DNA from: Rhodococcus oryzae
Lineage (GTDB): Bacteria > Actinomycetota > Actinomycetes > Mycobacteriales > Mycobacteriaceae
Reading direction: 5' to 3'
NCBI RefSeq assembly: GCF_005049235.1
Contig: NZ_SUMD01000004.1
Location: 372,001-436,000 of the forward strand
DNA length: 64,000 bases
Shown here in pieces: positions 43,801-54,083 of this stretch (positions are counted from its first letter, which is position 1; every line of letters begins with the position of its first letter). Below the pieces are notes generated by a model. That model saw nothing but the letters and a program-made list of their open reading frames with translations, was not told the origin of the DNA and ran no database searches. The translations under genes and the position numbers were made by a program.

Positions 43801-46800
43801 CGTGGGTGGGAGAGCACCCGGGACCGGCACCGAACGCCTGCTGGCGAGACTGTTCGCGGAGCTTCTCGGTGTCGAGACGGTCGGTGCCGACGAATCGTTC
43901 TTCGGGCTGGGCGGCGACTCGATCATGTCCATCCAGCTGGTGTCCCGGGCGAAGGTCGCGGGGCTGACGTTCACGCCGCGCGACGTGTTCGAGCGCCGCA
44001 CCGTCGCCGGTCTCGCCGAGGTCGCCGACCTCACCGGCACCGACGACGTCGTCGTGCTGCGGGAACTGCCGGGCGGCGGCATCGGCGACGTCCCGCTCAC
44101 CCCGATCATGCGGTGGCTGGTCGAGCGCTCGGGCACGCGGCGCGATGGCGACTTCCGCCGCTACTCGCAGTCGGTCCTGCTCGCGGTGCCCGCCGAAATC
44201 GACAGCGAATCCCTCACCCGGGCGGTGGGCGCGGTCCTGGACCGGCACGACATGCTGCGGGCCCGGCTGCGCCCGGACGCCCGCTCCGAGTCCGGGTGGC
44301 GGCTCGAGGTACGACCACCGGGGGCGGTGCCAGCCGACACGATCGTGCGACAGGTCCCGATCAACAGCGTCGCCGGAGCGGACCATGCGACCCAGGGCGC
44401 ACTGGAGGCGGCCGCCGACCTGCTGGATCCGGAGTCCGGCATCATGATCCAGTTCGTGCACCTCGTCGGGGGAGACGCGGCACGGCTGCTCGTGGTCGCC
44501 CACCATCTCGCGATCGACGGGGTCTCGTGGCGGATCCTGATCCCCGACCTCGCGCTCGCCTGCACGCAGGCCGCGGACGGCGCGCAGCCGGACCTACCGG
44601 CGATCGGCACCTCGATGCGGACATGGGCGGACGGGCTCGTGCGGGCAGCGCGGGACCGCGCAGGCGAGCTGGACCTGTGGCGGTCGACGGTCTCCCGAGC
44701 ATCCGCGGGACGCGCTGCGGGAGAACTCGATCCGTCGGTCGACGTCGCCGGCACCCTCGAGCGCGTCGAGGTGGAGTTGCCTGCCGATGTGACCCTTGGC
44801 CTGACGACCACGGTCCCGCGGGTGTTCCACGGCGTCGTCGAGGACGGACTCCTCGCCGCGCTGGCCCTCGCGCTCGTGCACTGGCGGCGCGGCCGCGGCG
44901 TCGACACCGACGACGTCGTGGTGGCGCTCGAGGGACACGGCCGCGAGTCCCAGGTGGTGCCGGGCGCCGACCTGTCCCGCACGGTGGGGTGGTTCACCTC
45001 GATCTACCCGGTGCGGCTGGATCTGTCCGGCGTCGACACCGACCAGGCCCGCGGCGGGGGAGCCGCCGCGGGTGCGGCGGTGAAGTCGGTCAAGGAGCAG
45101 TTGCGCGCCGTACCCGACCACGGGATCGGGTACGGCCTGCTCCGGTACCTCGGCGACGACACCGGGGCCGAGCTGCGCGGGTTGCCCGAGCCGGAGATCA
45201 GCTTCAACTATCTCGGTCGGCTGGGCGGCGGCACCGAACCGCGCGGCGAGGGAAGCTGGCTTCCGGTCACGGAATCCGGGCTGCACGATGCAGTCGCGGC
45301 GGACGTGCCGGTGGCGTTCGCAATCGACGTCAACGCGGTGACGGTGCCCGGTCCGGACGGCCCCCGGATCAGGGCGACGTGGGCCTTCCCTCGCCGCGTG
45401 CTCGATACCGCGGACGTGGGACGGCTCGCACAGGGGTGGATCGTTGCCGCGCGGGGGGTGGTCGAGCACGCGAGCGCGCCGGGTGCGGGCGGGCGGACCC
45501 CGTCGGATCTGGGTCTGGTGCACCTGGACCAGTCGGCCGTCGAGCGGTTCGAGGCCCTGTTCCCGTCGCTGTCCGACGTGTGGCCACTGACACCGATACA
45601 GCGCGGCATGTTCTTCCATGCCGAGCTCGCAGGCGCCTCGGTGGACGCGTACCTGGTGCAGCTGATCCTCACGCTGGGCGGCGAGGTGGACCCGCCGCGT
45701 CTGCGCCGGGCGGTCCGGAGTCTGCTCGACCGGCACGCGAATCTGCGCACGGCGTTCGTGCGCACACCGGACGGGGAGGCCGTACGGATAGTCCAGGACG
45801 ACGTGGCTACGCCGTGGACGGAGACCGACCTGCGCGCGCTCACCGAACCGGCGGCATCGGGGCGGTTCGGTGAGATCCTGGCCGAGGACCGCACCCACCC
45901 CTTCGACATGGCATCGCCGCCACTGCTGCGGATCGGCCTGGTGCGCATGCCCGATGGCACCCACCGGCTGATCCTGACCAACCACCACATCCTGCTCGAC
46001 GGGTGGTCGACGCCGCTGCTGCTCGAGGAACTCGTCGTCCTCTATGCGACCGACGGTGACACCTCCACGCTGCCGCGGGTACGCCCCCACCGCGACTATC
46101 TCGAATGGCTCGCGGCGCAGGACCGGCCTGCGGCGCTGCGTGCGTGGGCCGATGCCTTCGACGGGACGGACGAGCCCACCCTGCTGGTCCGCGACGGGTC
46201 CGCCATGACAGCGCAGTCCGCGCCGTCGCGGGACATGCGATACGAGTTGGACGGCCCGGCGACCGAGCGACTGCGTGCCCTCGCGCACGAGCGCGGACTG
46301 ACGCTCAACACCGTCGTCTCGGTCGGGTGGGCGATCGTCCTCGGCCTCCTCACCCGTCGCGACGACGTGGTGTTCGGCGCCACCGTGTCCGGCCGACCCC
46401 CACACGTGCCCGGCATCGAAACGATGATCGGACTGTTCATCAACACCGTGCCGGTGCGGGTCCGACTCGATGCCGCGGAAACCCTTGGTGCGTTGCTGGA
46501 TCGGGTACAGGCAGAGCAGGCGGCGCTGCTCGATCATCACCACCTCGGGCTCACCGATGTCCGGCGCGCCGCGGGGCCGGCCGCAGCCTTCGACACACTC
46601 ACCGTGTTCGAGTCCTATCCCGTGCGGAGCACGCTGTCCGCGGACGCCGACATCGCGGGGCTGCGACTGCAGGGCGTCGCGGTCCGCGACGCCGCTCACT
46701 ACCCGCTGAGCGTGGTCGCGTCCGCGACCGACCGTCTGCGCCTGACGATGAAGTTCCACCCGGATCTCCTCGACCGGACGGAGGTCGACGCTGCCGCCAG

Positions 46801-49800
46801 CCGGCTGCTGCACGTCCTGCGCGCGATCGGCGATGATCCGGGCCGGCGCCTGGCCGGACTAGACCTGCTGACCGCCGACGAACGCCGGGTGCTGGTGCCG
46901 GTGCGGGGCGGCCCGCGCAGCGCCGCCCGGACGCTCCAGGAGATCCTGGTGGAGGCGGCCGCCCGCGATCCGGAGGCGGTCGCGCTGGTCGCCGGCGGAC
47001 ACGAGGTCACCTACGCGGACCTCGACGCCCGGTCCAATCGCCTTGCGCGCGCACTGATCGACCGTGGAGCGGGGCCGGAAACCTCTGTGGCGCTCGGTAT
47101 ACCGCGCTCCGTCGAGTCGGTGCTCGCGATGTGGGCGGTGGCCAAGACCGGGGCCGCGTTCGTCCCGGTGGACCCGGACTATCCCGCGGAGCGGGTCGAG
47201 CACATGCTCGCCGACTCCGGCGCAGGCGTCGGGCTGACCGTCGCGGCGCACCGGCACCGGCTGCCCGACACGTGGCCGTGGTTGACGCTCGACGACCCCG
47301 GATTCGCCGAGGACTGTGCGTCCCGACCGGCGGCGCCAGTGACCGACGCCGAGCGCACGACACCCGTGCGGATCGACCAGCCGGCGTACCTGATCTACAC
47401 ATCCGGCTCCACCGGCCTGCCCAAGGCGGTCACCCTGACCCATCGGGGCCTGGGGAACTACGCCGACGAGCAACGGGATCGGTGCGCGGTGACCGCGGAC
47501 TCCCGGACGTTGCACTTCTCGTCACCGAGTTTCGACGTCTCGGTGCTCGAGTACCTGCTGTGCTTCGCCGCAGGCGCGACCATGGTGATCGTGCCCCGTG
47601 GCGTCTACGGCGGCGCGGATCTGGCCGCGGTGCTGAAGAACCAGCGCGTCACCCACGCCTTCATCACGCCGGCCGCCCTCGCCTCGATCGACCCGGCGGG
47701 GCTCGACGACCTGCAGTGCGTGATGGTCGGCGGCGAGGCGTGGTCACCGGAACTGATCGCGAACTGGATGCCGCAGCGACGCATGCTCAACGGGTACGGG
47801 CCGACGGAGACCACGATCGTGGTGAACATCGAGGACTGCGTGCCGGAGGTCATGCCCTTTACCCTGGGCCGGCCGATCCGCGGCGTCGCCGAGATGGTGC
47901 TCGACGCGCGACTGCAGCCGGTGCCGGTGGGTGTCGAGGGGGAGATCTACATCGCCGGTCCCGGTCTGGCCCGCGGCTACCACCGGCGGGCAGGCACGAC
48001 CGCCGGACGATTCGTTGCCGACCCGTTCGGCGCGCCCGGCGAGCGGATGTACCGCTCGGGCGACGTCGGGGCGTGGACCCTGGACAGGAAGCTCGAGTAC
48101 CGCGGGCGCAGCGACTTCCAGGTGAAGGTTCGGGGCTTCCGCATCGAACTCGGCGAGATCGACGCCGTACTCGCCGCGCATCCCGACGTCCGGTTCGCGG
48201 CCACCCTCGGCCGCCCCGGGCCGGGCGGCGACACCGTGTTGGTCTCCTATGTGGCTCCGGTCGCCGGCCGGGACCTCGCCGTCGACGACCTCCGATCCCG
48301 GTTGTCCTCCCAGGTCCCCGAATTCATGGTGCCTGCATCGATCGTCGTGCTCGACGAGATCCCGCTCGGTCCCACCGGGAAGCTCGATCGCCGCGCACTG
48401 CCCGATCCCCGGTTCGGCCACACCCCGATGGCATTCCGAGCGCCGACCAACCCGGTGGAGGAGGCGGTGACCGAGGTGTTCGCGACCACACTCGGGGTGG
48501 ACCGCGTGGGGATCGGCGACGACTTCTTCGAACTCGGCGGCAATTCACTGTCCGCAACGCGCGTGGCCGCCCGGCTCCGGGAGACCCTCGGCGTCGACCT
48601 GGGGGTCCGCGCGCTCTTCGCTGCGCCGACCGCGGCGGCACTGGCGGAGCGCATCGAGCATGCGGAGACGGGAGCGTCCGGTCGCCCCGCGCTCGAGGCG
48701 TTCGAACGACCGGACGTGATCCCGCTGTCCGCGGCGCAGCAGCGGATGTGGTTCATCAACCAGTTCGACCCGGCGTCGCCCGCCTACAACGTCCCGCTGG
48801 TGGTGCGCCTGTCGGGTGCCCTCGACGCCCCTGCCCTCGATGCCGCACTCGCCGACGTGGTCGACCGGCACGAGTCGTTGCGGACCGTCTTCCCGACCGG
48901 ACCAGACGGCCCGGTTCAGGAGATTCGCCCGGCAGCCGAGGCGGCGCCCGACCTGCGGCCGGTGCCGGTCCCGGACGAGCACGAGCTCGCCCGGCGGATC
49001 CACGCCGAGGTGTCTGCCGGGTTCGACGTCACCGCCCGGGTGCCGGTGCGCGGCGCGTTGTTCGAGCTCGGTGCCGACGAGCACGTCCTGGTACTGGTGG
49101 CGCATCACATCGTGGTCGACGGGCTCTCGATGGGTCCGCTGTCCCGGGACCTGGTCCGCGCATACGCGGCGCGGACGGCGGGCCGCGCACCCGAGTGGTC
49201 GCCGCTCGCGGTCCAGTACGTCGACTACACGCTGTGGCAGCACCGACTGCTCGGTGACGCCGACGACCCGGGGTCGCTTGCCGCGCGGCAGCTGGACCAC
49301 TGGACGTCGGCCCTGGCGGGGGCACCCGATCTGCTGGGCCTGCCGACGGATCGACCGCGCCCGTCCCAGCAGTCGTTCCGCGGCGCGCGTACGGGCTTCG
49401 CGATCGATCCGCAGCTGCACCGCAGGCTCGAGGAGTTCGCCCGGCGGCACGGGACGAGCGTGTTCATGACCGTGCACGCCGCGCTCGCGGTGCTGCTGAG
49501 CCGTCTCGGCGACACCGATGACATCGTGATCGGCACGCCGGTCGCGGGCCGGGGAGAACCGGCCCTCGACGACCTGGTCGGCATGTTCGTCGGAACGCTG
49601 GCGCTGCGCACCCGGATCGATCCCGCGCAGTCGTTCGCGGATCTGCTGGCCGCCGTGCGGGAGGTGGACCTCGGTGCCTTCGCACATGCCGACCTCCCGT
49701 TCGAGCGGGTGGTCGAGGCGCTCGACCCGCCGCGCTCGACGGCGTACTCGCCGATCTTCCAGGTGGCGTTGGAGTTCCAGAACGACACGCGGGCCCGCCT

Positions 49801-52639
49801 CGATCTGCCGGGCCTGACGGTCGAGGGCCTCGCCCCGCACTCCGGTGTGGTGAAGGAGGATCTCGAGTTCGTGCTCGCCGAGCAGTTCGACGACTCGGGC
49901 GCCCCGGCCGGTATCGCCGGGAGCATCGAGTACGCGACGGACCTGTTCGACGCCGCGACGGTGCGCGGTGTCGCGGAACGATTCCTCCTGCTCCTCGAAT
50001 CCGCGCTCGCCGATCCGCACGGCGCTGTCGGCGACATCGGGATCCTGCGCGACGACGAACTCCGCGACCTCACCGCGGCGCACGGCGACCCCGACGCCCC
50101 GGAGCTCTTGTTCCCCGAGCTGCTGGCCGAGGCCGGGCACGATCCCGATGCGATCGCGGTCGCCTGCGACGGCGTCGAGGTCTCGTATGGGGAGCTGGAT
50201 CGGCGGTCGAACCGGCTGGCGCGGACGCTGATCGGCCGCGGTGCCGGTCCGGAGCGCTACGTCGCGCTCGCCTTGTCGCGGTCGCTCGAGTCGGTGCTCG
50301 CGGTGTGGGCGGTCGCGAAGACCGGGGCGGCGTTCCTGCCGGTCGACCCCGACCACCCGGCCGGGCGGATCGAGCACATGCTCGGCGACTCCGGCGCGGT
50401 GCTGGGGGTGACCGTCGACGAGACACGGAATCGCCTGCCCGATGACGTCGACTGGGTGGTGCTCGACGATCCCGACACGGCGGAGGTGGTCGCGGTCATG
50501 TCGGACGCGACGATCGTCGATGCCGAGCGGATCGGCCCCGTACGCGTCGACCACCCCGCGTACCTGATCTACACCTCCGGGTCGACCGGCGTCCCGAAGG
50601 GCGTCGTGCTCACCCACCGGGGTCTGGCGAACCTCGCCGCCGAGGAGCGCACCCGCCTCGACGTCACTCCGGAGGCCCGCACCCTGCACTTCGCGTCCCC
50701 GAGCTTCGACGCATCGGTGTTCGAGATCGTGATGGCGCTGAGCGCGGGCGCGACCATGGTGATCGTCCCGCCGCACGTGCGCGGGGGCGCGGAGCTGGCC
50801 GCGGCCCTTGAAACCGGTCGCGTCACACACGGATTCGTCACCCCGACCGCGCTGGAGTCGGTGGATACCGGGCTCGAGACGCTCCGGGTCCTCGTCGTCG
50901 CCGGTGAACCATGCGCCCCGGAACTGGTGGCGCGGTGGGCGCCGGACCGCACGATGCTCAACGCGTACGGCCCCACCGAGACCACGATCATGTCGAACAT
51001 CAGCGACCCGATGGCCGCAGGTGCCCCGATCACGTTCGGTGGGCCGATCCGCGGCGTGTCCGAGCTGGTGCTCGACGCGCGCCTGCACCCGGTGGCACCC
51101 AGTGTGGTGGGGGAGCTGTACGTCGCGGGGTCGGCCCTCGCCCGCGGCTACCACCGTCGGCCCGCGTTGACCGCCGACCGCTTCGTCGCCGACCCGTTCG
51201 GCCGGCCCGGTGAGAGGATCTACCGCACCGGCGACCTGGTCCGTCGACGGACCGACGGCACGCTCGAGTACGTCGGCCGCAGCGACTTCCAGGTCAAGGT
51301 CCGCGGCTTCCGCATCGAACCCGCCGAGATCGACGCCGCGCTCACCGCGCAGCCGGGCGTCGGGTTCGCGGTGACGATCGCGCGCACCGGACCGGCGGGC
51401 GACACGCTGCTGTGCTCGTACGTGCGCGCGGCCGGGGACGCTCATCTCGCGCCCGATGAGCTCCGGCGCGCTGCGGCGCAGCGACTTCCGAGCCACATGG
51501 TGCCGGCCTCGGTCACGGTGCTCGACCGGATCCCGTCCACCCCGACGGGCAAACTCGACCGGGACGCGCTGCCGATGCCGACGTTCGCGTCAGCCGCGTT
51601 CCGAGAACCTGCCGGTCCGGTGGAGTCGGCGGTCGCAGGCGCGTTCGCCTCGGTACTGGGGGTGGAACGGATCGGCGCCGACGACAGCTTCTTCGACCAC
51701 GGTGGCAACTCGCTGTTGGCGACCCGCGTGGTCACCGACCTCCGTGAGCGGCTCGGACGGGAGGTCTCGTTGCAGATGCTCTTCCTGGATCCGACACCGG
51801 CCGGGATGGCCGTCCGGATCGGCGCCGAGGACGCACTCCAGGTCGTGAGCATCGAGGACACCCTCCGGGTCGTGATCCCGCTGCGCGGCAGCGGAACCGG
51901 CCGCCCGCTGTTCTGTGTCCATCCCGGAATCGGGTTGTCGTGGGGATACGCCGGGCTGGTCCGATACCTGCCCGCCGATCGACCTGTGTTCGGCCTGCAA
52001 CTGCCCGCGATCACTGGCGGTCCGGGGTACGGATCGATCGAGGAGCTCGCACGACGGTACGTCGACGAGATGCGCGCGATCGCCCCTGAAGGGCCGTACG
52101 ACCTGCTCGGTTGGTCCCTCGGCGGCGTCCTCGCGCACGCGATGGCTGTCGAACTGCAGAGTCGGGGTGAGTCCGTCTCGACCCTGGCGGTCATGGACAG
52201 TTACCCGGACGACGGCTCGGACCCCCTGCTCGGACGGCTTGAGGTCGCGGACCTGCTGCGTGGTCTCGGGCTGGATGTCGGTGCGCCCGAGCGGCATCGG
52301 GATCTGACCTACGACTCCGCTGCGCGCATGCTGGGCGAGTTCCTCGGCAGTGCGGGGATCACCGCGGCGCACCTCGAGCGGATCAACGACGGATATGCGA
52401 ACTCGCGGCTGCTGGTGCACCGCTTCGTGCCTGGGGTGTTCGACGGTGACCTCCTGGTGTTCCCGGCGCAGCGCGGGCAGGGCGGCGGCACCGATCGCTC
52501 GGCGCAGGAGTGGCGGCCGCTCGTCACCGGTGGCATCGACGAGAGCCCCGTCGACTGCGGGCACAACGAGATGCTCGAACCATCGTCGTTGTCCGTGATC
52601 GGTCCCGCGCTCGCCGCCCGCCTCGAACGTCAAACCTGA
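25814..52639 (+). CDS. giant heptamodular non-ribosomal peptide synthetase
   Basis: About 8,940 residues. Domain order: starter C, C-terminal half of a second C, A1-T, C-A2-T, C-A3-T-E, C-A4-T, C-A5-T-E, C-A6-T, C-A7-T, TE. All seven carrier domains keep the phosphopantetheine serine (LGGDSL, LGGNSL, LGGDSI or HGGNSL) and all A domains keep Asp235 and the A10 Lys (GKLDR), so every module should load an alpha-amino acid. Condensation domains after E domains are DCL-like (HHHILLDG, HAxLAxxSVDAY). A starter C implies an N-acyl chain, and the TE releases the chain by hydrolysis or cyclisation. ATG 25814 has GAGG six bases upstream; ATG 25811, ATG 25802 and TTG 25763 are alternatives. No MbtH, acyl ligase or exporter lies within the window. 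Confidence 0.95.
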   Translation: MKDRSSDLDQGVEWPRTADRRPNGSSDAFPLSAVQRSVWFGQQLNPTAPIFIAQYVELHGDVDLDLLRSAAVTAAREFQSPFLRLVDTGGEPRQMVDDSIDTSIASFDFRREQDPLGAAHAWIDDDYVTPIQLTRDRLVEMTILQVADNDYLWYARIHHVALDGYSGMTMVNRIAALYTAASQGVDPEPSRALDLRTLYELDQKYRSSSRFEADREYWAEHVRGIEAGSTLAHRDGPAAARCRLESAQLTDAALDRLNSSDTRVGATPAAQLIAAFACYLSRMTGSRDVLVNVPVSARTTAPLQHSGGMLVNVAPLRITVDPDDTVADLVRRVQLELMGALRHQRCSLEDIRHDAGLTGVQHGLAGPMVNVMLFRQEITLGPIVGEYHIVTSGPVQDLLVNIYRSGTPARALVDFRGNPNRYGEEELRTHHRRFVELVEALLAAEPTTVLADLHAESALIGERMRRETDELAFWTQELAGQPESAALPRAGPATGRTGRGSISCSLDRDLHSAATVLARDLDVETFTMLHTALAAVLSRLTDTDDIVVAAPVPNRSGTDPTCNTVALRTPIDPSAAFTDLVRETDECEHRAFAHPETPFERVVATLGAPRPRVTFCAHAAPSAAIAPENTELTVDLTERFTTQGTPAGIDARLTYDNAALDEQTVTSLIDRFERLLAGVTADPDRPVGDVPILTVAETAGLTPVAGPADVAPRTLARILADAVAADPDHEAIVADGRRLSYRELDELADRLSRRLLDHGLGPDSIVALAIPRSIESVLAVWAVAKTGAAFLPVDPNYPADRIEHMLSDSGAALGLTVRAHSGQLSETIPWLVLDDPIEAPGPAASVAAATRPVHLDDAAYLIYTSGSTGLPKGVLVTHRGLANLAAEERERFAITADSRTLSFSSPSFDASMLELLMAVGSGATMVVAPPDVYGGVELADVLRRERVTHAFVTPAALASVDPAGLDHLECVVTGGDVCPPALVRQWAASTSHSSRGAGRRMFNAYGPTEATVVTGISAALRPGAPVTVGGPSRGCGEMVLDRRLQPVPVGAVGELYVTGDGLARGYRHRPGQTAERFVADPYSAGGGRMYRTGDLVRWIARTRDGRPNAAALELEYLGRSDFQIKIRGFRIELGEIDSVLQAHPSVAFAATTGHTRPSGDVVLVGYVLPQADAQIDEAELLAHAAASLPAHMVPATIVVLDRVPLTPAGKLDRKALPEPRRRGTTAEYRAPHTPTEKTVAAVFADLLGQARVGADDSFFDLGGDSLVATRVIGRVNAALPVRLSVRDLFAEPTVSGLTHHVDRILENADPGRPGRDRPALVTRDRPDRLPLSPAQQRMWLVNQFDITSPAYNIPFAVTFTGELDRAALQTALGDVIDRHEALRTVFPADARGPYQVILPAPDAAVDLTPVVVDQERVGESVAATAASGFDVREQIPLRIVLFQTGSRRHVLVVVLHHISADGQSVELLARDVAAAYAARAAGRAPEWDPLPLQYADYALWQRELLGAEDDPQSLAARQLAYWGDRLADLPATISLPHDRPRSPRTTVSGGRIDFDVEAGIHRGLVRIAREHGCTLFMVLHAALAVLLARLGAGPDVAVGTPVAGRGEPELDDLVGMFVNTLVLRSTVRPETTFTDLLTQVRETDLGAFTNADLPFERLVDEFTSDRSPIHAPLVQVLLEFQHGEPTTVAMPGLSAVAAEVDTGVAKFDLQLGVRERFDDSGGAAGLSAALRFATDLFDRTTVAGIGDRLVRILAAAAADPAAVVGDIEITDERERSLAARERPGRAAPPTTLPELFTSAAASSPGACAVVAGTARIRYSDLAARANRLARLLIGHGVGPASLVAVAMTRSDDLPVALLAVLTAGAAYVPVDVDYPEDRIAYVLADAAPVCVLVDGGASGSALRRTGIPVVDLGDPGVTTAIGKLSPAPVTDADRTAPLYPDSLAYVIYTSGSTGRPKGVAVSHRSVTALFANAAELFRFDGDDVWTMFHSHAFDFAVWELWGALIHGGTAVLVDHATARAPHELLQLLQDEAVTVLCQTPSAFYQLADAERTRADAGDAAVLRLRYAIFGGEALDPGRLTEWFSRRGDSAPQLVNMYGITETCVHVTHGPLSGAPGASRRGSVGSALPGLRVRVLDERLHVVPPGVVGELYVSGTQLARGYPRLAGETAARFVADPSGAGTRMYRTGDLGRWRVDGTLEYAGRRDHQVQVRGYRVELGEVEAAIAAVSGVASAVVVADEGPVGIRLVGYAVPDGDTVIDPDEVRASAAQFLPGYMVPSAVLILDRIPVTAHGKLDRASLPVPGATEGSYVAPRNPVEEIVAGVITDLLGVDRVGADDGFFVLGGNSLVSAQLVARINDATGAALGIRDVFDGPTVAELARRVGGEGSGVRRSPLIPQARPARIPLSPAQLRMWFVNQYDPQSPAYNISFSLRLSGHLDAPALRAALGDVIARHESLRTVYPLTDDGPYQEILPIELAETGLEVIRVRDSNDLHARMRAATARGFDVAEQIPLRAILFRADDTNHVLTVVLHHILADGFSLNPLARDVAAAYAARLCRGAPQWPPMTAQYADYALWQREWLGSEDDASSPLASQLDYWTTTLSGLDEVLDLPSDRPRPAVRSQSGGRVAFTVDERLHRSLIALAHRNDASVFMVVHAALATLLSRLAGTDDIAIGTPIAGRGAAALDDMVGMFVGTLVLRCDVGGACSFGELLRRVRETDLGAFTHADIPFERVVEALDPPRSHAHTPLFQVMLEFRTIARPDLALPDLRVEALDSGDVAANFDLQLTVAEEFDATGSAAGMAAGLVFATDMFDEATARTFTDRFVRILDAVVDSPDMPVADIDILDGGERAALRAVRGETGAPPRTLVAVLAAGAAIDPHAPAIRSDGHEISYLDLDRASTRLARSLIDVGVGPGSVMALGMPRSVEYIISLWAVAKTGAAFVPIDPAHPADRIAFMLDDSGAVLGLTVTQSRDVLPEVLRWWTVDAARLMRDHNAVSPIRDTDRTARLRIDQAAYLIYTSGSTGIPKGVTVTHRGLAAFADHVHKRCQTTQRSRALHFTSPSFDASILDFILAFRAGGTLVIAPPTVYGGDELRQLLAAEHVTHCFLTPTALAAMDPAGLDDLVCVVSGGEACPPDVVARWAPGRRMHNGYGPTEATIAASISDPLTPGEPITIGDPAPGFRVRVLDRRLQPVPVGVLGELYLAGPALARGYHRRPGLTAGRFVAESGGPPGERMYRTGDLVRWTADGQLVCLGRGDRQVKVRGNRVELGEVESCLTAAGSVGQAVADVREVGHRGDLMIAYVVAAAGAVVDTARLHEALAARLPAYMVPAHIVVIPEMPMTVHGKLDRAALPTPDLGAEVSVGRAPSGTAEENLGLLFAEVLGVPTVGMEDSFFALGGDSIMSIQLVARAKTAGLSLTPRDVFDHPTVAGLAAVADSRTATRTVTLEELPGGGIGEVPLTPILEWVLRRSAGRIDRFSQSVMLVLPNGVDWVALEVAVQAVLDEHDMLRARLAPDGDVDSNWKMTVSGIGSVTARNVLTRVEVDSVDDAAFDVRAAAEADAAADRLDPAAGTMVQVVWFDGPSGTGRLLLVVHHAVVDGVSWRVLVPDLASAWAQASEGRLPELTPVGTSMRRWAHALEDVAPQRVGELPMWERILDGDDPAIGSRPLDSARDVMATSEVLTSEASPEVTEAVLAALPASLRADVLDGLLTALAMAVVRWRAERGVERSDVLVGVEGHGREEAAVPGADLTRTVGWFTTLSPVRPDLSSIDLGEAFAGGAAAGAAIKLVKEQLRAIPDRGIGYGLLRGLAGEPGARVRGWREPQIVFNYLGRIAGAAGAGDDPQAWLPTPRYGLGSAHDPQMPVTAVVDVAAGFVPRPGGAVLESSWTFPTGVLDAADVHRLADLWHRALGALAAYAHTAGAGGLTPSDVDLVPLDQAAIDALEARRPGLTDVWPLTPLQSGLLFHARLAERSVDAYMVQLVVELHGRPSPERMRRAARTLLHRHPNLRVCFVEDDAGEVYQVVEGRVSLPWSEIDLSGLDGSAGRERWRELLAEDRSTPFAMDRAPLLRFTLVRTGAEEHRLLLTHHHILLDGWSTPLLLEELLALYAADREPTSAPAGDYRDFLTWLTAQDHASGVAEWRRALAGADGPTLLVPGDGSVLAPQAPLDGVVIPAEPGETALTLPAEETATLVAAAREHGVTVNTVVQVAWALVLGALTGRTDVVFGATVSGRPPQVPGIEATIGLFINTVPVRIAFDPRESVGELLSRVQSEQAAMLDHHHIGLAEIQREAGPAATFDTLTVFESYPVDRSALAHDTDIAGLRVVGVEGFDATHYPLTVLARVDDRLRLHLKYRPDRLDPAEVDSIADRLRRALATVTHERARPVAAVDLLSGRGAAEPIRGGPANPPRLLPEILVAGAAIEPDGVAVDSEDARLSYRDLDQESNRLARYLIGAGARPGVAVVIALPRSVRSVTAVWAVAKTGAAFVPVDPTYPRARVQHMLTDSDATVGLALASDRGNLPDSVHWLVLDDPGCAADLAALPTNAIAEAERPGALRVDDAAYLLYTSGSTGLPKGVSVTHRGLSSLLAAQRDRYVVPATARCLHVCSPSFDVSVLELLQAATAGACLVIAPPQVYGGADLGRLLRRERITHVCITPAALATVDPERLDDLSVLLVAGDAVGPELVADWAPGRTMLNGYGPTESTVLTTISAPLVPGAKVAIGGPVRGTDVFVLDGFLRPVPAGVPGELYIAGAGLARGYHRRAALTAARFVPAPRGGPGDRMYRTGDVVRSWPDGTLDYLGRSDFQVKVRGLRIELGEIDAVFAAHPEVGFAVTVARPREAGDPMLVTYVMPNSADAVDVAALTDHALRLLPVHMVPTTVMVLDAIPLTPVGKLDRAALPEPDFDSLTPRFREPGNSTEAGLVTVFAEVTGVDRVGVDDDFFTLGGNSLSATRAVARINRARGSRIGVRDLFECRTAAALAPRCVRGTAPQGDELRTGTRPTRIPLSSAQERMWFVNQFDPASAAYNVPMVLRLSGSLDAPALRRALVDVVERQESLRTVFPSQAAAGPSQVTVPAPGVVGDLTPERVAADRVPARVAEIVHEGFDVAQEVPVRLRLLRIAADDHLLVLVVHHIVADGFSIGPLAKDVARAYAARVSGGAPNWAPLPVQFADFAVWQHSMLGSRDDQDSRVARELAWWEDRLAGAPPVTGLPLDRPREVRRSTRGGRAALSVDPGVHRGLVELARRHDSTVFMVVHAALAVLLSRVGAGGDVVVGTPVAGRGEAELDDVVGMFVNTLVLRTAVEPADSFAAVLSGTRDADLDAFAHADLPFEQLVERSASARSTSHTPLFQVMLEFRNVEHPHVRLPGLTAEVLDVEMGEAKFDLQFGIGERFDEAGAPAGLTGELLFASDVFDESTATALADMFGRVLAAVAADPSVPVWNIDVAGALAREEAAERASGPVSAAAADGTLSAVPAYWTLPELFAATVAADPDTIAVVAADSRMTYRELDARSNRLARWLIDRGIGPESLVAVMMERSADLVAALVGVARSGAAYLPVDPSYPAARIEFLLGDAAPACVLVDASVAGDLVAGAPVVHLDDPDMRARLDSLSATPVTDTDRTGPLHADSVAYVIYTSGSTGRPKGVAVTHRNAVTLLTGARAVLGFGAVDVWTMFHSFAFDFAVWELWGALGFGGRLVVVGHDTARSPDELRHLLVSESVTMLSQTPSSFYQFAQADAAADDGTLALRWVVFGGEALDVARLAGWVERHGVTAPALVNMFGITETCVHVTWHMIDVAAVTGPRSTGSVIGLGLPGVRVWVLDERLRPAPLGVAGELYVSGAQVARGYRGRPGLTAGRFVADPFGAAGRMYRTGDRVRWTSDGELEFLGRSDSQVQIRGFRVEPGEVESALAAVPGVGSAVVLARPGPADGAARLVAYVVPESGAALDPASVTEAVTRRLPGYLVPSVTTVLAEFPITAHGKLDRAALPEPRPGTVGGRAPGTGTERLLARLFAELLGVETVGADESFFGLGGDSIMSIQLVSRAKVAGLTFTPRDVFERRTVAGLAEVADLTGTDDVVVLRELPGGGIGDVPLTPIMRWLVERSGTRRDGDFRRYSQSVLLAVPAEIDSESLTRAVGAVLDRHDMLRARLRPDARSESGWRLEVRPPGAVPADTIVRQVPINSVAGADHATQGALEAAADLLDPESGIMIQFVHLVGGDAARLLVVAHHLAIDGVSWRILIPDLALACTQAADGAQPDLPAIGTSMRTWADGLVRAARDRAGELDLWRSTVSRASAGRAAGELDPSVDVAGTLERVEVELPADVTLGLTTTVPRVFHGVVEDGLLAALALALVHWRRGRGVDTDDVVVALEGHGRESQVVPGADLSRTVGWFTSIYPVRLDLSGVDTDQARGGGAAAGAAVKSVKEQLRAVPDHGIGYGLLRYLGDDTGAELRGLPEPEISFNYLGRLGGGTEPRGEGSWLPVTESGLHDAVAADVPVAFAIDVNAVTVPGPDGPRIRATWAFPRRVLDTADVGRLAQGWIVAARGVVEHASAPGAGGRTPSDLGLVHLDQSAVERFEALFPSLSDVWPLTPIQRGMFFHAELAGASVDAYLVQLILTLGGEVDPPRLRRAVRSLLDRHANLRTAFVRTPDGEAVRIVQDDVATPWTETDLRALTEPAASGRFGEILAEDRTHPFDMASPPLLRIGLVRMPDGTHRLILTNHHILLDGWSTPLLLEELVVLYATDGDTSTLPRVRPHRDYLEWLAAQDRPAALRAWADAFDGTDEPTLLVRDGSAMTAQSAPSRDMRYELDGPATERLRALAHERGLTLNTVVSVGWAIVLGLLTRRDDVVFGATVSGRPPHVPGIETMIGLFINTVPVRVRLDAAETLGALLDRVQAEQAALLDHHHLGLTDVRRAAGPAAAFDTLTVFESYPVRSTLSADADIAGLRLQGVAVRDAAHYPLSVVASATDRLRLTMKFHPDLLDRTEVDAAASRLLHVLRAIGDDPGRRLAGLDLLTADERRVLVPVRGGPRSAARTLQEILVEAAARDPEAVALVAGGHEVTYADLDARSNRLARALIDRGAGPETSVALGIPRSVESVLAMWAVAKTGAAFVPVDPDYPAERVEHMLADSGAGVGLTVAAHRHRLPDTWPWLTLDDPGFAEDCASRPAAPVTDAERTTPVRIDQPAYLIYTSGSTGLPKAVTLTHRGLGNYADEQRDRCAVTADSRTLHFSSPSFDVSVLEYLLCFAAGATMVIVPRGVYGGADLAAVLKNQRVTHAFITPAALASIDPAGLDDLQCVMVGGEAWSPELIANWMPQRRMLNGYGPTETTIVVNIEDCVPEVMPFTLGRPIRGVAEMVLDARLQPVPVGVEGEIYIAGPGLARGYHRRAGTTAGRFVADPFGAPGERMYRSGDVGAWTLDRKLEYRGRSDFQVKVRGFRIELGEIDAVLAAHPDVRFAATLGRPGPGGDTVLVSYVAPVAGRDLAVDDLRSRLSSQVPEFMVPASIVVLDEIPLGPTGKLDRRALPDPRFGHTPMAFRAPTNPVEEAVTEVFATTLGVDRVGIGDDFFELGGNSLSATRVAARLRETLGVDLGVRALFAAPTAAALAERIEHAETGASGRPALEAFERPDVIPLSAAQQRMWFINQFDPASPAYNVPLVVRLSGALDAPALDAALADVVDRHESLRTVFPTGPDGPVQEIRPAAEAAPDLRPVPVPDEHELARRIHAEVSAGFDVTARVPVRGALFELGADEHVLVLVAHHIVVDGLSMGPLSRDLVRAYAARTAGRAPEWSPLAVQYVDYTLWQHRLLGDADDPGSLAARQLDHWTSALAGAPDLLGLPTDRPRPSQQSFRGARTGFAIDPQLHRRLEEFARRHGTSVFMTVHAALAVLLSRLGDTDDIVIGTPVAGRGEPALDDLVGMFVGTLALRTRIDPAQSFADLLAAVREVDLGAFAHADLPFERVVEALDPPRSTAYSPIFQVALEFQNDTRARLDLPGLTVEGLAPHSGVVKEDLEFVLAEQFDDSGAPAGIAGSIEYATDLFDAATVRGVAERFLLLLESALADPHGAVGDIGILRDDELRDLTAAHGDPDAPELLFPELLAEAGHDPDAIAVACDGVEVSYGELDRRSNRLARTLIGRGAGPERYVALALSRSLESVLAVWAVAKTGAAFLPVDPDHPAGRIEHMLGDSGAVLGVTVDETRNRLPDDVDWVVLDDPDTAEVVAVMSDATIVDAERIGPVRVDHPAYLIYTSGSTGVPKGVVLTHRGLANLAAEERTRLDVTPEARTLHFASPSFDASVFEIVMALSAGATMVIVPPHVRGGAELAAALETGRVTHGFVTPTALESVDTGLETLRVLVVAGEPCAPELVARWAPDRTMLNAYGPTETTIMSNISDPMAAGAPITFGGPIRGVSELVLDARLHPVAPSVVGELYVAGSALARGYHRRPALTADRFVADPFGRPGERIYRTGDLVRRRTDGTLEYVGRSDFQVKVRGFRIEPAEIDAALTAQPGVGFAVTIARTGPAGDTLLCSYVRAAGDAHLAPDELRRAAAQRLPSHMVPASVTVLDRIPSTPTGKLDRDALPMPTFASAAFREPAGPVESAVAGAFASVLGVERIGADDSFFDHGGNSLLATRVVTDLRERLGREVSLQMLFLDPTPAGMAVRIGAEDALQVVSIEDTLRVVIPLRGSGTGRPLFCVHPGIGLSWGYAGLVRYLPADRPVFGLQLPAITGGPGYGSIEELARRYVDEMRAIAPEGPYDLLGWSLGGVLAHAMAVELQSRGESVSTLAVMDSYPDDGSDPLLGRLEVADLLRGLGLDVGAPERHRDLTYDSAARMLGEFLGSAGITAAHLERINDGYANSRLLVHRFVPGVFDGDLLVFPAQRGQGGGTDRSAQEWRPLVTGGIDESPVDCGHNEMLEPSSLSVIGPALAARLERQT
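25892..27190 (+). other. NRPS starter condensation domain
   Basis: Opens with [16 protein letters not shown] and has the intact active-site motif HHVALDG (around residue 177 from the TTG frame start). As the first domain of the assembly line it should acylate amino acid 1. It differs clearly from the later LCL and DCL domains of the same protein. Confidence 0.8.
27214..27908 (+). other. orphan C-terminal half of a condensation domain
   Basis: Begins [11 protein letters not shown], the boundary between the two lobes of a C domain, and continues through [26 protein letters not shown] and [11 protein letters not shown] to ILT before A1. The N-terminal lobe with HHxxxDG is missing, so it cannot be catalytic alone. 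It follows a complete starter C domain, giving C-(half C)-A. Confidence 0.75.
27949..29745 (+). other. NRPS module 1 (A1-T1)
   Basis: A1 specificity residues read by alignment to GrsA: D A L F V G A V V K. This is not a code I can assign with confidence; it suggests a hydrophobic or aromatic residue. A1 has two short insertions compared with the other A domains (around the core before FNAYGPTE and before the [11 protein letters not shown] segment). T1 has LGGDSL, serine codon at 29606. Confidence 0.75.
29788..32960 (+). other. NRPS module 2 (LCL C-A2-T2), threonine-like
   Basis: C motif HHISADG. A2 residues D F W C I G M V H K differ from the standard Thr code DFWNIGMVHK only at position 278 (Cys for Asn). 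Carrier LGGNSL. The predicted residue is Thr or a close analogue; its hydroxyl could serve lactone formation. Confidence 0.7.
32999..37570 (+). other. NRPS module 3 (LCL C-A3-T3-E)
   Basis: C motif HHILADG. A3 residues D A L F V G G I A K, unassigned hydrophobic type. The carrier [10 protein letters not shown] is the form typical ahead of an epimerisation domain. E domain motifs: [17 protein letters not shown] and TVGWFT. Residue 3 is therefore predicted to be D-configured. Confidence 0.8.
37650..40770 (+). other. NRPS module 4 (DCL C-A4-T4)
   Basis: The C domain begins [14 protein letters not shown] and has [10 protein letters not shown], the DCL pattern expected after an E domain. A4 residues D V L C L A G V L K match no code I know. 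Carrier LGGNSL. Confidence 0.75.
40820..45490 (+). other. NRPS module 5 (LCL C-A5-T5-E), threonine-like
   Basis: C motif HHIVADG. A5 residues D F W S V G M V H K, a Thr-type code. Carrier [10 protein letters not shown] and an E domain with [17 protein letters not shown] and TVGWFT. Predicted residue: D-(allo-)threonine. Confidence 0.75.
45570..48665 (+). other. NRPS module 6 (DCL C-A6-T6)
   Basis: DCL-type C domain ([23 protein letters not shown]). A6 residues D V L F M G G I V K, unassigned. Carrier LGGNSL. Confidence 0.75.
48700..51840 (+). other. NRPS module 7 (LCL C-A7-T7)
   Basis: C motif HHIVVDG. A7 residues D A F F V A A I M K, unassigned; Phe at 239 suggests a smaller side chain than in modules 1, 3, 4 and 6. 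Carrier HGGNSL directly precedes the thioesterase. Confidence 0.75.
51880..52639 (+). other. NRPS type I thioesterase domain
   Basis: [15 protein letters not shown] opens the domain; GWSLGG holds the nucleophile Ser, MDSYPDD the Asp and CGHNEML the His. It releases the finished heptapeptide, either as a free acid or as a macrocycle closed on a Thr hydroxyl. Confidence 0.85.
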
Positions 52640-52691
52640 GTGATGCGTGGGTCGCTGCGCAACTCATTGCCCAGCCCGTCGAGCCGTTTCA

Positions 52692-52727
52692 TCACAGTGA
52701 CAATATGAACCCGACTGCCGGGAGGCG
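52692..52727 (+). repeat. NRPS-flanking element, copy C (partial)
   Basis: TCACAGTGAC followed 15 bases later by GCCGGGAGGCG, identical in that second block to copy B and nearly identical in spacing to copies A and B (25-27 bases between block starts). Confidence 0.5.
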
Positions 52728-52913
52728 CACCCAGGGGAGTGTAGACATTCATCGCGGCCATGGTCGCCGCTGCGGGAAGGGACGCGAACGGCCGGCCGTC
52801 CATCACATGATGCGCGCGGGTGCCGCGCGACGAGTGGCGAATGACGAACACGATCTCGACTTACGGTTCGCCCTAAAGTCTCGGCGACTCAGTCAACTGA
52901 CGCTAGTCCATAA

Positions 52914-52965
52914 CGTCACAGTGACGCAATGGGGTGACGTAGCCGGGAGGCGGGGATGCAGCCAG
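52914..52965 (+). repeat. NRPS-flanking element, copy B
   Basis: CGTCACAGTGACGCAA, then GACGTAGCCGGGAGGCGGGG and ATGCAG. The first 16 bases are identical to copy A upstream of the NRPS, and the downstream blocks align with one- to two-base gaps. Confidence 0.6.
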
Positions 52966-53162
52966 GAGTAGGCCACGAACACCCGGATGTGCACCGGACA
53001 GAACAGGCACCCGACAGAGACGTCTCGACCCGCAGTACGAGGGAACATCGGACCAGCCACCGACCGGCCGGCAGGCAATTGCCAACCGGCAAGTCTGACT
53101 TGCCAACCGAGCGTGCAGCAGAGTGCCACGGCGGATCGCGGCGATGAGCACGATCCGAACGA

Positions 53163-53206
53163 GGGACGTCGCCGATGCCGCCGCCCGGCAATTCCCGCAG
53201 CACGAC
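53163..53206 (-). pseudogene. inverted NRPS E-domain fragment
   Basis: On the minus strand 43 of 44 bases equal the start of the module 5 E domain (44051-44094), translating [15 protein letters not shown]. It is too short to function and opposite in orientation to the NRPS. Confidence 0.75.
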
Positions 53207-53232
53207 CCTGGCGGTCATGGACAGTTACCCGG
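53203..53232 (+). pseudogene. NRPS thioesterase-domain fragment
   Basis: Thirty bases identical to the TE region at 52179-52208 (encoding TLAVMDSYP in the intact gene). It abuts the inverted E-domain fragment with a shared CGAC, suggesting a microhomology junction. Confidence 0.75.
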
Positions 53233-53599
53233 TTATCAACGCAGTTCAGCACACAACCGATAATCAACATTATGTCATCTTGAGTGGATCCGGGGCGCCC
53301 CCGGCCCGCACGGATGGACCCCGAATCCACGCGGGCACTCTGCACACACGGTGACCCATCGGACGGGATGGCCGCCCGATGGCGAGCCCCGGCTCCGCGT
53401 GCCCGCGAGGACCTCCTCCGGAGCGACGGGATCGTTGCGCGGTGCGATCGACACGTCCTGGCTGATCGCCGCCCGGGCGCCGATGCATCCGAATCGTCCG
53501 AACGGATCGATTCGCCGCCACAGTCGGTTGCCGGCAACCGAGACCCAACGGACCCCCACCGGCGGCATGGGCTCACCGAGCATCGGTACCGCAACCGAG

Positions 53600-53629
53600 T
53601 TTCATGGATAATCACTGTTATCCATGAAA
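53600..53629. promoter_or_regulatory. perfect 30-bp interrupted palindrome, candidate operator
   Basis: Arms TTTCATGGATAA and TTATCCATGAAA (12 bp, no mismatch) separated by TCACTG. It is strongly AT-rich against a GC-rich background. It does not look like a terminator (weak AT arms, no gene ending there) and more likely binds a dimeric regulator or forms part of a promoter. Confidence 0.6.
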
Positions 53630-53974
53630 TATGGTGCAGTACAACAGAATACGACAGTTTCGAGTGTCTCCGTCAGGCATTGCCCGATCCGACCTCAGTC
53701 GGCGCGATTGCCCGTCGGCCCATCCCGAGTTTCCCGGCCGCTCAGACCGGGTGGCCTGAGACCGAACCCGGGCCACGACTCCCCCGAAGCGCGTCACCCG
53801 GCCCACTCCTCCTCCACCACCACCACGTCGCCGCGACCCAGCCAGCCGTCTCACCGACCGATCCCCCGCAACGGCGATCCGGCTGGGTGGGTGGGAAGGA
53901 AAAGGGTTGGACGGGATTCGTTTCAGGTTGATAGCGTTCGCGAGACCGTGATGTCACGCAAGGAGGTGAGACCC

Positions 53975-54034
53975 ATGAACGCAGTAACCATGTGGGTGCT
54001 CCCACTCGTGTTCACGGATCGGCGATCGACGTAG
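53975..54034 (+). CDS. 19-residue peptide upstream of an alpha/beta hydrolase
   Basis: MNAVTMWVLPLVFTDRRST, 19 residues. The ATG is preceded at 5 bases by AAGGAGGTGA (53960-53969), a nearly perfect anti-16S complement and the strongest SD in the window. It ends 49 bases before the hydrolase ATG on the same strand. It has a hydrophobic middle and a basic/polar C-terminus but is too short for a signal peptide. It could be a leader peptide controlling the hydrolase, a small membrane peptide or a precursor. No cysteine or amino-acid run suggests classical attenuation. Whether it is made is unknown. Confidence 0.5.
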   Translation: MNAVTMWVLPLVFTDRRST

Positions 54035-54083
54035 GTGTCGCCGGGAGCGCCTCGACAACCAGGCAATCCCGAAAGGCAACACC

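Larger units (their letters stand above)
52640..53974. other. 1.3-kb intergenic region behind the NRPS with repeats and NRPS debris
   Basis: No convincing gene in any frame. It contains two copies of the element found ahead of the NRPS (52692, 52914), a CCGGCCGG and GGCAATTGCC palindrome cluster (53064-53083), a hairpin GGCAAG-TCTGA-CTTGCC (53088-53104), an inverted E-domain fragment joined to a TE-domain fragment (53163-53232), and a 30-bp palindrome (53600-53629). A G-run tract with four G3 runs lies at 53885-53906. Minus-strand frames around 53270-53583 are open but lack a recognisable domain. Confidence 0.7.

Noticed and set aside
25907-52633. Many long open frames antisense to, or out of frame with, the NRPS gene (for example 25907-28447, 34706-37393, 44594-46813, 48545-51496 on the minus strand)
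   Set aside because: They are by-products of high GC content and third-position bias; translations are Arg/Gly/Pro/Ala/His-rich without domains, and the NRPS frame explains the sequence fully.
52630-52851. Minus-strand ORF containing HHVMDGRPFAS, resembling acyltransferase HHxxxDG motifs
   Set aside because: The motif is one residue short, the ORF has 73 codons and no further similarity, and the region is repeat and debris DNA.
53270-53583. Two overlapping minus-strand ORFs of about 100 codons
   Set aside because: No SD, no recognisable domain and biased composition; alternative frames are equally open.
53885-53906. Possible G-quadruplex (four G3 runs) before the 19-residue ORF
   Set aside because: The last loop is 8 bases, beyond the usual limit, and G-runs are common in this GC-rich DNA.
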